A stretch of 64,000 nt of DNA from Clostridium sp. UBA4548 (GTDB lineage: Bacteria; Bacillota; Clostridia; Clostridiales; Clostridiaceae). Shown here piece after piece: positions 43,256 to 52,787 of this stretch (positions are counted from its first letter, which is position 1; every line of letters begins with the position of its first letter). The translations under genes and the position numbers were made by a program. The DNA lies in NCBI RefSeq assembly GCF_002387895.1, contig NZ_DGLI01000009.1, forward strand, positions 87,674 to 151,673, read 5' to 3'. A model generated the notes under the pieces. That model had not been told where the DNA came from. It saw only the letters and a list, made by a program, of their open reading frames with translations, and ran no database searches.

Positions 43256-44317
43256 ATGAATATTAACAATGAAAAAATTGCAGCACTAGAAGCAGCAATG
43301 AATCAAATAGAAAAACAATTTGGAAAAGGTTCCATTATGAAGCTTGGATCAAATACAGAAATGGATATTGAGGTAATACCAACTGGATCCTTGGGTTTAG
43401 ATATAGCATTAGGTGTTGGTGGAGTTCCTAAGGGGAGAATAATAGAAATATATGGACCAGAATCCTCTGGTAAGACCACTGTTACACTACATATAGTGGC
43501 AGAAGCTCAAAAACGGGGGGGAGCAGCAGCCTTTATTGATGCTGAGCATGCTTTAGATCCATCCTATGCAAGAAAGGTTGGAGTAGATATTGAAGAACTT
43601 ATTGTGAGTCAGCCTGATACAGGGGAGCAAGCCTTAGAGATTGCGGAAGCCCTTGTAAGATCAAATGCTGTAGATGTAATTGTTGTTGACTCTGTAGCAG
43701 CTCTTGTTCCTAAAGCAGAAATAGAAGGTGAAATGGGAGATTCTCATATTGGATTACAAGCTAGATTAATGTCTCAAGCTTTAAGAAAACTTACAGCGGC
43801 CATCAATAAATCTAAATGTGTAGTAATTTTTATAAACCAATTAAGAGAAAAAATAGGAATAATGTTTGGTAACCCCGAAACAACTGCTGGAGGGCGTGCA
43901 CTCAAGTTTTATTCATCTGTAAGGCTGGATATTAGAAAATTTGATACTATTAAAGTTGGTGAAGATACCCTTGGAAATAGAACAAGAATAAAAGTAATAA
44001 AAAATAAGGTGGCTCCACCTTTTAAAGTAGCTGAATTTGACATCATGTACAATGAAGGAATATCAAAAGAAGGAAGTTTAATAGATTTAGCAGTTAATGA
44101 AGAAATAGTTCAAAAAAGCGGCTCCTGGTTTGCCTATGGAGATATAAGGTTAGGTCAAGGAAGGGAAAATTCAAAGGTTTATTTAAAAGAAAATCCTAAA
44201 ATCGCTAATGAAATAGAAAATTTAATTATGGAAAAGTATAAATTGCCACTATCAAAAATAGTTATAAGGGAAGAGACAGTAGAAGCTAATACGAAGCCTA
44301 ATGAAGAAAATCAATAA
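43256..44317 (+). CDS. recA: Recombinase RecA
   Basis: Full-length 353-residue RecA with Walker A GPESSGKTT, the VVVDSVAALVPKAEIEGEMGD segment, FINQLREKIGIMFGNPETTAGGRALKFYSSVR, and a short acidic C-terminus. It drives strand exchange and LexA self-cleavage. No clostridial LexA box (GAAC-N4-GTTC) was seen upstream; a copy of the dispersed hairpin repeat is there instead. Confidence 0.98.
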   Translation: MNINNEKIAALEAAMNQIEKQFGKGSIMKLGSNTEMDIEVIPTGSLGLDIALGVGGVPKGRIIEIYGPESSGKTTVTLHIVAEAQKRGGAAAFIDAEHALDPSYARKVGVDIEELIVSQPDTGEQALEIAEALVRSNAVDVIVVDSVAALVPKAEIEGEMGDSHIGLQARLMSQALRKLTAAINKSKCVVIFINQLREKIGIMFGNPETTAGGRALKFYSSVRLDIRKFDTIKVGEDTLGNRTRIKVIKNKVAPPFKVAEFDIMYNEGISKEGSLIDLAVNEEIVQKSGSWFAYGDIRLGQGRENSKVYLKENPKIANEIENLIMEKYKLPLSKIVIREETVEANTKPNEENQ

Positions 44318-44499
44318 GGATATTAAGGAAAAATATAAGTGATATGTGTTTGAGAACTTTCCTATTATATTTTTGATAATAATAAATCTAGACAGCTAGC
44401 CCTTAATAATAGGGATGGAGAGCTGGAAGAGCTAATTGTAAAGTGCCTTAAATAGACCCTTTAGAGTAATGAAATAAAAATATAGTATAATAGTTTTTT

Positions 44500-44530
44500 A
44501 GCGATGTAAAATAATTACATCGCTTTTTTA
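44500..44530 (+). terminator. Rho-independent terminator
   Basis: AGCGATGTAA and TTACATCGCT arms followed by TTTTTT. It lies in the 390-base gap after recA; a CCCT/AGGG hairpin inside CAGCT/AGCTG arms at about 44391-44426 is the only other structure. Confidence 0.9.
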
Positions 44531-44709
44531 TTAAAATATTCCTAGTAAAATTAAGTTTTAAGAAATTATTAAATTTAATAGAAATTATTGTTTCACAATT
44601 TATTCCAAGTCATGTAAAAAGTATGTACAAAAATTAAATAATCTATGATATAATTTAAATGTAATTAAATGGAAAATATAGGGGTAATATTTATTTGGGG
44701 GAGAAAAAG

Positions 44710-45111
44710 ATGGTTAAAGGTATTCAGTGGTTTGATGAAGGAACAATTAAGATTTTTGAAGAAAATGTAGTATCACTTGCTAAAGAAATTGGTAAACCAT
44801 ATATAAATCAAATTAATGAATGTGGTTACAACTTAAAAGTTGACATCTATAGTCGAAAAGAACATAATCATTTTGGTGATGAGTATGTATCATATCTTCG
44901 CTTTCAAGTATTAAAAGATAACAAGTTAGTTGATTATGAGGAAGGATCCTTGTTGAATGCAATACCATTAACATATACACTAGGGTTATTTAAAAAGCAC
45001 GCCAATTTCGTGGATATAGCATATGTGGACAAGGAAATTCATAGAATTATGGAGTATTATATTAAATCTTTACATGAATTAACACATGATAACTTAGTCA
45101 TTTCTTCATAA
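44710..45111 (+). CDS. Protein of unknown function
   Basis: About 133 residues (MVKGIQWFDEGTIKIFEENVVSLAKEIGKPYINQINECGYNLKVDIYSRKEHNHFGDEY). No family recognised; no signal peptide or membrane segment. An upstream TTG at 44695 is in frame, but the ATG at 44710 has GGGGGAGA at proper spacing and is preferred. Confidence 0.6.
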   Translation: MVKGIQWFDEGTIKIFEENVVSLAKEIGKPYINQINECGYNLKVDIYSRKEHNHFGDEYVSYLRFQVLKDNKLVDYEEGSLLNAIPLTYTLGLFKKHANFVDIAYVDKEIHRIMEYYIKSLHELTHDNLVISS

Positions 45112-45222
45112 CTTTGCTTTAACTTCAAACTCTTCCTGCTTAATAATATAATCATAAAACTCAATTTCATCTTTTAGCAAGCACATTAAGTTACAGAAAT
45201 AAAAAACTAATAGTTTATTTAA

Positions 45223-45369
45223 TTACCCTATTATTCAAAAATGGATTGTAGGGTATTTTCGCATGAAAAAGCTATAGGATTGAAGAAGTTAAAGATATTA
45301 TAGAATGTTTATTAGAAAAGTGTTGTTAAATTGCAGGTCACAGGTGATATTAATGTATCACCTGTTTTT
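45223..45369 (+). terminator. Two terminator-like hairpins in a 335-base gap
   Basis: TACCCTA/TAGGGTA (about 45223-45258) and, more convincingly, AGGTGATA/TATCACCT at about 45344-45365 followed by GTTTTTT. Nothing else was recognised between 45112 and 45446. Confidence 0.6.
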
Positions 45370-45446
45370 TATTAATCTATGACAACCTGTTGTCATAGTA
45401 GGTGTGATATATTTTACATATAAACTTAATAGAAAGTAGGATCATT

Positions 45447-46070
45447 ATGAAATTTGAATGGAAAAATCAAGAAAAAAATTTATACTTACCGAAAAAGAAA
45501 CCCGAGTTAGTAATAGTACCAAAACAGAAATTTTTTATGATTAGTGGAAAGGGAAATCCAAATAGTGAAGAATTTTCTGAAAAAATAGGCATACTATACT
45601 CTTTAGCCTATGCGGTTAGAATGATGCCAAGAAAAGGATATACTCCTGAGGGTTATTTTGAATATACAGTCTATCCACTTGAAGGGGTATGGGATTTAAC
45701 TGAAGAAGGTAGACAATCTGCAATATTAAAAAAGGATGAGCTACTTTATACTATTATGATTAGGCAACCTGACTTTGTAACTGAAGAAGTTGTTAATAAA
45801 GCCTTTGAAATTGTTAGAAAAAAAGGAAGCAATCCATTATTAGATGAAGTAACTTTTGAAGCCATGGAAGATGGTTTAGCTGTTCAAATGATGCATGTAG
45901 GTTCTTATGATGAGGAACCACAAAGTTTTCAGCAAATGAAAAACTTCATTAAGGAAAATAATCTTGAAATTGTAACTTTAAAACATAGGGAAATTTACAT
46001 TTCAGATTCAAGGAGGACTGAAAAAAGTAAACTAAAGACGGTTCTAAGATATCAGGTTTGCCATAAATAA
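45447..46070 (+). CDS. GyrI-like small-molecule-binding protein
   Basis: A 207-residue stand-alone effector-binding (GyrI/AraC-ligand-like) protein (KKPELVIVPKQKFFMISGKGNPNSEEFSEKIGILYSLAYAVRM; WDLTEEG; LDEVTFEAMEDGLAVQMMHVGSYDEEPQSFQQM). Such proteins bind hydrophobic cations, and some hydrolyse cyclopropanoid toxins. No DNA-binding domain is present. Confidence 0.85.
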   Translation: MKFEWKNQEKNLYLPKKKPELVIVPKQKFFMISGKGNPNSEEFSEKIGILYSLAYAVRMMPRKGYTPEGYFEYTVYPLEGVWDLTEEGRQSAILKKDELLYTIMIRQPDFVTEEVVNKAFEIVRKKGSNPLLDEVTFEAMEDGLAVQMMHVGSYDEEPQSFQQMKNFIKENNLEIVTLKHREIYISDSRRTEKSKLKTVLRYQVCHK

Positions 46071-46205
46071 TGAGATATACATGACCCTGCTATTTTAAAC
46101 TTTACTGTAGCAGTGAATGTAAAAATAGATAATGCTATAGTGACTATTTTCCCATATTATTAAAAGTTTCTCTTTTAAGCCAAGGTTGATAATTAATATA
46201 ATATG

Positions 46206-46246
46206 AAACTGGGCAAACAATTTTACTTGTCCAGTTTACTTTTTTA
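46206..46246 (+). terminator. Rho-independent terminator
   Basis: AAACTGGGCAA pairs with TTGTCCAGTTT with one G-U pair, followed by ACTTTTTT. It ends the GyrI-like transcript. Confidence 0.85.
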
Positions 46247-46273
46247 TCCTGAAGTAAGAAAAGTACAAAGATT

Positions 46274-46366
46274 TTATTTCCTCTTATTCTTTTTCTTTTT
46301 ATCAAAGAAACCCATAATTAACAGAGCCATAAATGATGCCGCTAATATATTTAAGGACTGTTCCAA
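46274..46366 (-). CDS. Small membrane peptide (30 residues), type I toxin-like
   Basis: On the minus strand an AGAAGG site is followed after 8 bases by TTG at 46366, reading MEQSLNILAASFMALLIMGF then FDKKKKNKRK. This is one transmembrane helix followed by a lysine-rich tail, the layout of Firmicute type I toxins and holin-like peptides. An in-frame GTG at 46375 overlaps the ribosome site. A promoter with a 17-base spacer lies just upstream (46414-46442), supporting a real gene. No antisense RNA could be shown. Confidence 0.5.
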   Translation of the reverse strand: MEQSLNILAASFMALLIMGFFDKKKKNKRK

Positions 46367-46413
46367 TAAGTTCACCTTCTAACACCGAGATTAGTTTAAT
46401 ATTCTATGTTTTT

Positions 46414-46442
46414 ATTATACATGTAAATTGAAATTATTCCAA
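46414..46442 (-). promoter_or_regulatory. Promoter of the small membrane peptide gene
   Basis: Read on the minus strand: TTGGAA (46442-46437), 17 bases, TATAAT (46419-46414). The transcript would start near 46407, about 40 bases before the start codon. Confidence 0.6.
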
Positions 46443-46568
46443 TATTTATAATTTTGTGAGATAATATGGTATATATGGTATATATACCATATTTTTATTA
46501 TAAATTAATATTTAACAATATTATTGTAGCTAAACAGGGGTGTTATGGAATATTAAGGGGGAAAAAGA

Positions 46569-46988
46569 TTGAAGAGTAAAATTATTAAAGAATTAAAGGG
46601 TGGATTCATTTTTTTTAGTGTTATTTACACAATTATAACTATTTTAAGTAGCTCTGAACAGTTATTTCAGGGACAAGTTGCAGATACTAATTTCCATATT
46701 TTAAATAGGGCTGTTGTAACCTTTATTGCTGTTTTAACAGTAAAGTTATTTGAGAAAATTAAAGTTAAAAGTGCTATCCTATCCTTTCTTCTGCCTTATG
46801 CAATTTCAATGGGAGTTGTGTTTTTTTATGTATGGTTAACTGCATTCATTGAACCATTAAGTCGAAATGCATATAGAGATGTGTTTTTTAACTTTACTGC
46901 AATTTCTATTTGTGTGGCACTTATTTTAACTATAAAAGATAAGTGGAAGAAGAAAAAGAGAAAAGGTGTAGAAGATTTTAAAGCATAA
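46569..46988 (+). CDS. Four-helix membrane protein (DUF3021/DUF6608-like)
   Basis: A 139-residue protein with about four hydrophobic segments (GGFIFFSVIYTIITIL, AVVTFIAVLTVKLF, AILSFLLPYAISMGVVFFYVWL, FFNFTAISICVALILTI) and a basic C-terminal tail. The size and pattern resemble small clostridial DUF3021/DUF6608 membrane proteins; the assignment is tentative. TTG start with GGGGGAAA upstream. A palindrome ATGGTATATATACCAT lies about 80 bases upstream and may be an operator. Confidence 0.6.
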   Translation: MKSKIIKELKGGFIFFSVIYTIITILSSSEQLFQGQVADTNFHILNRAVVTFIAVLTVKLFEKIKVKSAILSFLLPYAISMGVVFFYVWLTAFIEPLSRNAYRDVFFNFTAISICVALILTIKDKWKKKKRKGVEDFKA

Positions 46989-47085
46989 GTGATAGCATTG
47001 GACATAAATAAGTGTTGGAACATATATTTAGTATTCTTAAGCTAGATAGCTTGTTAAAAAATTAAGATTTGGTAGGTGAAAATAA

Positions 47086-47673
47086 ATGATTTTAGAATAC
47101 ATAGAAACCAGTAGATTAATAATAAGAGAAGTTAATGAAGGAGACTTTAAATTAATTCACACCTATGCTTCAAAGTCTGAAGTAACACAATATTTACCTT
47201 TTGGTCCAAACAATGAAAAAGACACTAAACTTTTTATAGAAAAGGTTATGAATTACAAGGATCAAAACCCAAGGTGCGATTATGAATTTGCTGTAGTATT
47301 AAAGGAAAATAATACACTAATAGGTGGCTGCGGAATTCATATTGCAAGTATTAACAACAAGGAAGGGTTTATTGGCTATTGTTTTGATAATGAATTTTGG
47401 GGTAAGGGTTATGGCAGTGAAGCTGCTAATGCGGTAATTAATTTTGGATTTAATAAGTTAAACCTACATAGAATTTATGGTACATGCCATCCGGATAATA
47501 TAGGGTCAAGTAAAGTCATGGAGAAAGCAGGAATGATTAAAGAAGGTCGCTTAAGAGAGCATAAGTTACAAAAAGGAAAGTGGAGAGATTCCTTCTTGTA
47601 CTCCATTCTTGATTATGAATATAAGGCTAATACTATAGATTACTGTTTGATAACTAAATTGGAAGAAGAATAA
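47086..47673 (+). CDS. RimJ/RimL-type N-acetyltransferase
   Basis: A 195-residue GNAT of the ribosomal-protein acetyltransferase group (ETSRLIIREVNEGDFKLIHTYASKSEVTQYLPFGP; IGYCFDNEFWGKGYGSEAANAVINFGFNKLNLHRIYGTCHPDNIGSSKVMEKAGM). The acetyl-CoA loop GKGYGSEA is intact. It is followed after 15 bases by an effector-binding protein gene. Confidence 0.9.
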   Translation: MILEYIETSRLIIREVNEGDFKLIHTYASKSEVTQYLPFGPNNEKDTKLFIEKVMNYKDQNPRCDYEFAVVLKENNTLIGGCGIHIASINNKEGFIGYCFDNEFWGKGYGSEAANAVINFGFNKLNLHRIYGTCHPDNIGSSKVMEKAGMIKEGRLREHKLQKGKWRDSFLYSILDYEYKANTIDYCLITKLEEE

Positions 47674-47688
47674 GAAGGGGGAATAAAA

Positions 47689-48129
47689 ATGGAAAATGTT
47701 CGTGTTTATGAAATACCTGGTTGTAAAATGGTGTCATCACAATGTGGTATGTTTGGGGATGGTAAACTTGAAAAATTTAATGAATGGTTTAGTTCTCTGC
47801 CAAGAACAATGTTTCCAAAAGATTTTATGTTTTATGACAACCAACAAGAGGGATTTATGTGGTATTACATATACAATGAGGGTATGAATGTACCTCAGGA
47901 TTTTAGTATCATTGATTTTCCAGGTGGTTTATACGCTGTTGCTACTGATGTAGATGGACAGGATAGTTCTGAGACAATTAGCACCATTAAAAACTTTATT
48001 AAAGAAAAAGGGTGCTTTGAGGAAGATGCTTCTCGTGCATACCTAGGGAATATTCCAACTCCACCCTCTGCTTGTAAGGCCATGGGATACGAGCAAATGG
48101 ATTACTATGTACCAATAAAGATTAAGTAA
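47689..48129 (+). CDS. Effector-binding (GyrI-like/AraC-ligand) domain protein
   Basis: A 146-residue stand-alone ligand-binding domain (VRVYEIPGCKMVSSQCGMFGDGKLEKFNEWFSSL; FSIIDFPGGLYAVATDVDGQD; CKAMGYEQMDYYVPIKIK). It is probably co-transcribed with the preceding acetyltransferase. It likely sequesters or senses a small hydrophobic molecule; no DNA-binding part is present. Confidence 0.8.
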   Translation: MENVRVYEIPGCKMVSSQCGMFGDGKLEKFNEWFSSLPRTMFPKDFMFYDNQQEGFMWYYIYNEGMNVPQDFSIIDFPGGLYAVATDVDGQDSSETISTIKNFIKEKGCFEEDASRAYLGNIPTPPSACKAMGYEQMDYYVPIKIK

Positions 48130-48266
48130 TATTAATCAAAATAGTATAATTTTTATTTTGTGTTATAAAGTGAAAAAAAGTGCAATGGGACAATTATACT
48201 AATTTAGCTGTTAATACACTAACCAATGGTAAACTTCCGAGATGAAGAATTAAAACTTACAAATAG

Positions 48267-48302
48267 AGCTATTACTGCAAGGTTCAGTAGTAGCTTTTTT
48301 TA
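48267..48302 (+). terminator. Rho-independent terminator
   Basis: AGCTATTACTG pairs with CAGTAGTAGCT with one G-U pair, followed by TTTTTTT. Confidence 0.88.
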
Positions 48303-48420
48303 TGTAAAAAATAGTATAGAAACGTTCTTTATCTAACCTTCAAAAGCATAAAGATAATAAAATAATATTGAGGAAATATCACAGCTTTTAAAGGAATTAG
48401 ACCAGAATGGAGGAGATAAC

Positions 48421-50187
48421 ATGAAAAAGAAAAAGTACTTTGGGTCATTTTTTATTAAATACTTAAAAGGACAGAGAAAAGCCATCATATTAATAAGTAT
48501 ATTTTTTATTAGCAATATTGTGCTTCAAATTCTTTCACCACAAGTACTAAGCAATTTTATTGATTCAGCTGAAGGTAGTAAACCTATAGAATATGTGACT
48601 TTCATAGTTTTTATATACATGGTAACAATCCTTATGAATATGGTAGGTAATGTATGTGAGTCCTATTTTGCTAAAAGTTTTGGTCTGAAAATTACTAATT
48701 TGCTCCGAAAAGACCTATTAGCACATTTTCTGAAAATTGATATGGAGCATCATGAAACTTGGACTAGCGGGGAAATCCTTAGTAGACTGGATGAGGATGC
48801 AGAGGGACTTTCTTCATACTTTTATATTTTCATATTCAAGCTGGTAGGAAGCACTTTACTCATGAGTGGTGTTCTCATAGTTTTAGCTATGAAAAATCAA
48901 GTTGTTGCATTATCCATGGTAGTTTTTAGTGTTGTGTCAGTTTGGATTTTTAAGGCTATACAGGATTATGGAATGAAGTTGTATGTGAAGCGTTCTGCAG
49001 CTATTTCAAAATTCAATGGGATTATGAAGGAAAAAATAGATAATATTGTTGAGATAAGGACTAACGGAGCAGAAAAATATTCTCTTCATAAGCTAAATGA
49101 AGCAATGAAAAATCGTTTTAAGGAAAGTCTACCTGCAGGGATGATGTATTCAAGACTTTGGAGTGCATCAACCACTTTACAGGCAGTGGTTACAATACTT
49201 TCACTAGGAATTGCAGTAGCACTGTGGGATAAGGGATTTATAACAGTAGGAACTGTATATCTCATTCATACTTATACTGAATTAATTTTTAATCGCCTTC
49301 AGGATTTTAGAAATTATCTCACAAGCATGCAAATTTCAAAGGCAGGGCTTATGAGAGTAAAGGAACTTCTAGATATAGAAACTTCTATTGAAAAAGGCAC
49401 CTTAGGAATAGAGTCTAAGGACATTACGGTTACAGTGAAAAACTTAAACTTCGGATATAAGAAGGAGAGCCCTGTGCTTCATAATATAAACTTTGAATTA
49501 GAGCCAGGAGTAAGATTAGGAATCATGGGGGAGACGGGCTGTGGTAAAACCACCTTAGCAAAGGTACTTGCTAGACTTTATGAGTTTAAACAGGGTGAAA
49601 TACTATTAAATGGAATTAGTGTGAAAAAATTAAAAGAGGAAAGTCTACGTAGCGCAATTGCCTATTGTACTCAGGAAGTTCAGTTTTTGCATGGAACTTT
49701 AAGACATAATATTACTCTATATAATGATGAGTTTTCAGATAACCACATATTGCAGGCCATAAAAGAAATGGGACTATCCCAGTGGTTTGAAAAGTTCCCT
49801 GAGGGGCTTGACACTTACTTGGATATGGGAGAAAACAATGTATCAGCAGGGGAAGCTCAACTAATTTCAATAATTCGTCTATTCCTTATGAATCCTGCAA
49901 TTGTTATTCTAGATGAAATTTCTTCAAGGCTAGATTATGTAACAGAACAGAGAATCCTAGGTGCTCTTGATGTGCTTACCCAAAATAGAACAGTAATTAC
50001 CATTGCCCATAAGATAACTGCACTTAGATGGATAGACAACATAATGATCTTAAGAGACGGAACAATAGCTGAATATGACAAAAAAGAAGATTTGGAAAAG
50101 GATAAAACAAGCAGATTTTATAGTCTATGCAAAGCAATGGAATTAAACAGTGAGGTGGGGACAAATGAAGAAGAACGGGTTTCTTAG
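48421..50187 (+). CDS. ABC exporter subunit with catalytic Walker B
   Basis: A 588-residue half-transporter: six membrane helices (about 15-310) and a C-terminal ATPase. Walker A is GETGCGKTT, the catalytic glutamate is present (IVILDEISS) and the H-loop histidine is in TIAHK, but the signature is degenerate (VSAGEAQ instead of LSGGQ). It pairs with the next gene, which shows the opposite defects, so the two form an asymmetric heterodimer like TM287/288 or BmrCD. The genes overlap, ensuring equal synthesis. Substrate unknown. Confidence 0.92.
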   Translation: MKKKKYFGSFFIKYLKGQRKAIILISIFFISNIVLQILSPQVLSNFIDSAEGSKPIEYVTFIVFIYMVTILMNMVGNVCESYFAKSFGLKITNLLRKDLLAHFLKIDMEHHETWTSGEILSRLDEDAEGLSSYFYIFIFKLVGSTLLMSGVLIVLAMKNQVVALSMVVFSVVSVWIFKAIQDYGMKLYVKRSAAISKFNGIMKEKIDNIVEIRTNGAEKYSLHKLNEAMKNRFKESLPAGMMYSRLWSASTTLQAVVTILSLGIAVALWDKGFITVGTVYLIHTYTELIFNRLQDFRNYLTSMQISKAGLMRVKELLDIETSIEKGTLGIESKDITVTVKNLNFGYKKESPVLHNINFELEPGVRLGIMGETGCGKTTLAKVLARLYEFKQGEILLNGISVKKLKEESLRSAIAYCTQEVQFLHGTLRHNITLYNDEFSDNHILQAIKEMGLSQWFEKFPEGLDTYLDMGENNVSAGEAQLISIIRLFLMNPAIVILDEISSRLDYVTEQRILGALDVLTQNRTVITIAHKITALRWIDNIMILRDGTIAEYDKKEDLEKDKTSRFYSLCKAMELNSEVGTNEEERVS

Positions 50188-51934
50188 ACTTTTTTTAGAT
50201 TTACTATTATACAAACCATGGATGTACATTATCAGTGTACTTCTTAATGTAGTAATTTTTTCTTATGGTGCTGCCTTAGCTTATTTTATTCGTGAGATTT
50301 TAAACTTTGTGTCGGGAGATGTGGGAGGACAAAGTATACTTCCTAAAGTTACTGTATTTTTTATAGGAATTGGTGTAGTTGCCTTAATAAGAATTGCTGC
50401 CATTACTGCCTGTGCAACACTAGATAATGTTCAAGTTTTTCACTATGAAAATCTTTTGAGAAACAATATAATAAAGCTTATATATAAAAAGGACAACATA
50501 AAAAATATTGCAGGGAAGTCTGAAAGAGTTTTTGAAATACTTGATGATGATGTGCCTATATGTGCTTTTCCCTCACAATTGTTGTCAGAGGTTTCAGGGT
50601 TTGTGGTGTATTCTCTTATTGCTATTGCATCACTTTTAATAATTAACTGGAGAGTAACTCTCTATATTTTTATTCCACTATCATTAGTTATTGTGATAAT
50701 TAATGTTGCATCTAAGAGAATTAAGGAAAACCGTAAAGTTAATCGAGAAATTCATTCAAAGATCAGTGAAATGGTAGGAGATACTATAAATCTTGTTCAA
50801 ACCATTAAAGTTTCAAGTGGAGAGAGCAGTATTTTACAGCATTATGAAAAGTTAAATAATGTTAGGTTAAAGGCAATACTAAAGGACACTCTCTTTGACT
50901 CAAGTCTACAGGCAGTCCTTGGGGGCACTGTGTATATAGGTACTGCTGTTATGATGTTTATTGTTGCAAGGAGTATGATGGAGGGAAGATTTTTAATAGG
51001 AGACTTTAGTATCTTCGTTACTTATCTAGGAACTCTTGCTAGTTGTGTTGATAGGATTGTGGAAATAGTGTCCTTAATGAAGCAGGCAGAGGTGTCCTAT
51101 GATCGAATCTTAGAAGTTGTAGGAGAAATTAATGAAAATGAGCTTACTGCCCATTGTGAATTAAGTGCCTTTAAACCCATAAAAAAGTTTCAGCCTAATA
51201 TAACTAAATGCACATCTTTAAAGGAACTTAAAGTGATAAATCTTACTTACGGACATGATGACAAAAATGGTATAGAAAATGTAAGTTTTACTTTAAAGCC
51301 TGGAGAAGTTCTTGCAGTAGCTGGGGGCGTGGGCTCAGGAAAGTCTACCTTACTAAATGTTTTTATGGGAGTAGTTCCAAAGGATTCTGGAGAGATTTTC
51401 TGGAATGGAGTGGAGATAAAGAAGCATGGGGAGCTTCTCCGCATACCTAATGTGGCATACACTCCACAGCTTGCAAAAATTTTCAGTGAAACCATAGGTG
51501 AAAATTTGCTTTTAGGTAAAGAGGCCAGTGAGGAGAATATTAAAGAAGCCTTTTATAATGCAGTGTTTGAGGAAGATATTTCTTCAATGAAACTGGGAAT
51601 TTCAACTGAGGCAGGAAGTTGTGGAAGCAAGCTTTCAGGAGGACAAAGACAAAGGCTTGCCTTGGCACGAATGTTTATACACGATGCACAGATTTATGTC
51701 ATGGATGATAGCACCAGTGCACTTGATACTGAAACAGAAAAGGAGTTTTGGAATCGTTTTGAAAAAAATATTAGGAAAAGAAACTTTGCCTGTATAATTG
51801 CATCAAACAAAAGGCAAGTTTTACAAAGGGCGGATAAAATTATTTTCATGAAAAATGGTTATGCACAAGGCTATGGAAAAGCTGAAGAACTGTTAGAAAG
51901 CTGCAAGGAATTTGCTAGTATTTATGGCACTTAG
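50165..51934 (+). CDS. ABC exporter subunit with degenerate ATP site
   Basis: A half-transporter of about 589 residues. Walker A GGVGSGKST and signature LSGGQRQRLALARMF are intact, but the Walker B acid is Asp (IYVMDDSTSALD) and the H-loop histidine is missing (CIIASNKR). Combined with the partner, this leaves one consensus and one degenerate nucleotide site. The ATG at 50165 follows GAGGTGGGG; the in-frame GTG at 50150 lies upstream of that site and is rejected. It overlaps the previous gene by 23 bases. Confidence 0.92.
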   Translation: MKKNGFLRLFLDLLLYKPWMYIISVLLNVVIFSYGAALAYFIREILNFVSGDVGGQSILPKVTVFFIGIGVVALIRIAAITACATLDNVQVFHYENLLRNNIIKLIYKKDNIKNIAGKSERVFEILDDDVPICAFPSQLLSEVSGFVVYSLIAIASLLIINWRVTLYIFIPLSLVIVIINVASKRIKENRKVNREIHSKISEMVGDTINLVQTIKVSSGESSILQHYEKLNNVRLKAILKDTLFDSSLQAVLGGTVYIGTAVMMFIVARSMMEGRFLIGDFSIFVTYLGTLASCVDRIVEIVSLMKQAEVSYDRILEVVGEINENELTAHCELSAFKPIKKFQPNITKCTSLKELKVINLTYGHDDKNGIENVSFTLKPGEVLAVAGGVGSGKSTLLNVFMGVVPKDSGEIFWNGVEIKKHGELLRIPNVAYTPQLAKIFSETIGENLLLGKEASEENIKEAFYNAVFEEDISSMKLGISTEAGSCGSKLSGGQRQRLALARMFIHDAQIYVMDDSTSALDTETEKEFWNRFEKNIRKRNFACIIASNKRQVLQRADKIIFMKNGYAQGYGKAEELLESCKEFASIYGT

Positions 51935-51941
51935 TAGATAA

Positions 51942-52445
51942 TCAATCCGCAAGTACTTTATGAAAAATAAGATCATCAACGTAGTCACCAGTAACCTGAT
52001 CCCTATGATGTCTTAATACAGTTCCACTATGGACAAAACCTAATTTTTTTACAGCGTTTAGAGAAGCATGATTATTGCTGTAAACATAGATTCTCGCAAT
52101 GTTTACTCCTTCTTTTTTCATTTGTTCTAAAGCAAAATTAGTTAGTTCTGCAGCAAGACCAGAACCACGTGCATGAGGAGCAGTGGCTGCAGTTAAAAAG
52201 GCTGCATGAGATTTTTCATTTGACATATCACGTCTGCCTCTAACAACAGATAGAATACTGCTGGGATCTTCCTTAGTTACAGCAACATAGGTTAGTTGTG
52301 CTGGGTTATCTATGAAATTCATTACCTCATCTTTACTTTTGAGCTCAGTAAAGGAGATGTCAGCTCCTTCTTTCTTTAACAATTCAATTAAGGACCATAC
52401 ATTGTTAGTATCTTCAGAATTTATTTTGCGAAAATAATATTTCAA
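51942..52445 (-). CDS. GNAT-family N-acetyltransferase
   Basis: A 167-residue GNAT (YYFRKINSEDTNNVWSLIELLKKEGADISFTELKSKDEVMNFI; FLTAATAPHARGSGLAAELTNFALEQM; IARIYVYSNNHASLNAVKKLGFVHSGTVLRHHRD). The acetyl-CoA loop RGSGLA is present. The start is TTG at 52445, 6 bases after GGAGGTG. It is convergent with the ABC exporter genes. Confidence 0.88.
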   Translation of the reverse strand: MKYYFRKINSEDTNNVWSLIELLKKEGADISFTELKSKDEVMNFIDNPAQLTYVAVTKEDPSSILSVVRGRRDMSNEKSHAAFLTAATAPHARGSGLAAELTNFALEQMKKEGVNIARIYVYSNNHASLNAVKKLGFVHSGTVLRHHRDQVTGDYVDDLIFHKVLAD

Positions 52446-52691
52446 AATAGCACCTCCATAATATGTACTTTAATTAATAAAAATAATAGTGAATTATATA
52501 AACCTATAATTATGGGTTTTAATTTTAGTTAACATATAATTCCATTATAGCATAAAAAGAAAAACCGTCATAGAACAGTATATTACTCTTAGGAAAATCA
52601 ATGCAATAATATGGAAAATATGCTAAACTTTTAGTATAACATTATAGATAATTATTGATAAAAGTTCCCTATTTATAGGTAAGCAATCATG

Positions 52692-52718
52692 TTGAAATTG
52701 TTGACAACATAGTATAAT
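52692..52718 (+). promoter_or_regulatory. Promoter-like element with palindrome
   Basis: TATAAT at 52713-52718 with TTGAAA at 52692-52697 (short 15-base spacer). The palindrome TGTTGACAACA (52699-52709) fills the space between them and could be an operator. It is the main feature of the 340-base gap before the 52788 gene. Confidence 0.4.
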
Positions 52719-52787
52719 ATTTTGCTTTTATTAATACTACATAGCAGTATTAAGTATATAAATGTAATTAGTTAGGAAGTGAGATAC

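Noticed and set aside
45275..45331. Fragment reading RIEEVKDIIECLLEKCC before a stop
   Set aside because: Too short, directly preceded by an in-frame TGA, and without start or ribosome site; a remnant cannot be distinguished from chance.
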